Of a stretch of 64,000 nt of DNA, positions 63,560 to 64,000 are shown one piece after another. A program made the translations under genes and the position numbers. Below the pieces are notes generated by a model that saw only the letters and a list, made by a program, of their open reading frames with translations, ran no database searches and was not told the origin of the DNA. Positions within the stretch are counted from its first letter, which is position 1. Each line of letters starts with the position of its first letter. This DNA is from Lithodes maja (taxonomy: Eukaryota > Arthropoda > Malacostraca > Decapoda > Lithodidae), in the NCBI GenBank assembly GCA_037953745.1, contig JBAKBP010001422.1, positions 124,001 through 188,000 of the forward strand, read 5' to 3'.

Positions 63560-64000
63560 GCACCTGCCCACCCTTGTACCACGAAACTGGAGAGTGCAAA
63601 CGGCAAAATTAAGACCATGTTCCTGCCTCCTAATACCACAAGTGTTATTCAGCCTATGGACCAAGGAATAATTGAAGCTTGTAAAAGGCGTTACAAGAGG
63701 AAGTTCCTGGAGCAATGCCTTGTCATCATTGAAGATGGGATGGACGAAGAAGGTTATGTGGATACACGCGGGAAGAAATCTCTACAAAAACTGAAGCAGT
63801 ATACCCTGAAAGACTGCATCTACAATTGGGCAGAGGCATGGCGAGAAGTTTCTTTCAACACACTGAGGAATGGTTGGACCAAGGTCTTAAATATCCCGAA
63901 GGTGCAAGATCCGGGTTTTGAAGGGTTTGGGGCAGCTGACTTCAGGAACCTCTTGAACCAAGGTAACCAGGGTGACCTCCCCGAAGAAGAAGTTGACGAC
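63560..64000 (+). CDS. Tigger-type transposase, C-terminal part (runs off window)
   Basis: Continues the transposase: APAHPCTTKLESANGKIK, then FLPPNTTSVIQPMDQGII, which holds the third catalytic Asp (codon 63659-63661), then CIYNWAEAWREVSFNTLRNGW. Frame matches the 57881-58779 part once the LTR element and one target duplication are taken out. No stop before 64000. All three catalytic acids of the DDD triad are therefore present, split across the two halves. Confidence 0.9.

Larger units (their letters stand above)
57473..64000 (+). mobile_element. Tigger/pogo DNA transposon (continues past window)
   Basis: The 5' terminus 'cagtaaaccctcgctatc' follows TA (57471-57472), matching the CAGT...CCCTCGC ends and TA target of Tigger elements. 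Internal 'tcggac' motifs repeat through 57500-57800, probably transposase-binding or fold-back sequence. The transposase starts at 57881. A Gypsy element occupies 58780-63559. The right terminus lies beyond the window. Confidence 0.85.

Overview
The window is eukaryotic genomic DNA made almost entirely of nested and broken transposable elements. I found no host protein-coding gene, no rRNA gene and no convincing functional tRNA gene. Arthropod (TTAGG)n-like runs, tRNA-derived SINEs, long-leader Gypsy elements of K02A2.6 type, a BEL/Pao element, several LINE lineages, a Tigger transposase and many TTAA-flanked MITEs suggest an arthropod. A decapod crustacean is my best guess, but this is an inference from family style and not a database match.

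Layout. 1-1570: non-coding, with a fold-back carrying inverted TTAGG runs. 1571-10322: a large inverted arrangement of two non-coding repeat modules, called T (about 0.7 kb) and I (about 2.6 kb) here. A MITE and a 5'-truncated LINE with a reverse transcriptase (RT) have inserted into the second I copy. 10323-13567: MITE, SINE copies and unassigned AT-rich DNA. 13568-17996: a near-complete LINE with an uninterrupted 1365-codon ORF, inserted in a tRNA-derived SINE and flanked by a 4-bp duplication. Its N terminus carries a signal-peptide-like segment followed by a canonical viral-type 2A motif. 18300-21216: a proline/threonine-rich tandem-repeat ORF. 21217-28612: a third I/T copy split by a two-ORF LINE with a polyglutamine ORF1. 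28613-33676: microsatellite-rich DNA, then an intact 1051-codon RT with a C-terminal zinc motif and restriction-like-endonuclease-like region. 34219-40405: a field of TTAA-type MITEs, one nested in another and one split by a truncated LINE.

40877-49060: a Gypsy element on the minus strand with 1830-bp LTRs, intact gag-protease coding and a collapsed pol, but no target-site duplication. 49061-51505: BEL/Pao pol remnant with a stop, a frameshift and a TTAA MITE. 51983-56970: three LINE remnants, one interrupted by a SINE with a perfect 14-bp duplication. 57473-64000 (continuing past the window): a Tigger/pogo DNA transposon whose transposase ORF is split between its second catalytic Asp and the following codons by a 4.8-kb Gypsy element. 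That Gypsy element keeps gag, protease and integrase but has lost RT and RNase H.

The genes do not form a pathway; their relationship is insertional history. The youngest-looking events are the 2A LINE, the LTR pair at 40877/47231 and the Gypsy insertion in Tigger. The observations I consider most worth following are the 2A/signal-peptide LINE, the 1051-aa RT, and the recurrent I-T inverted module, which has no recognisable coding capacity.
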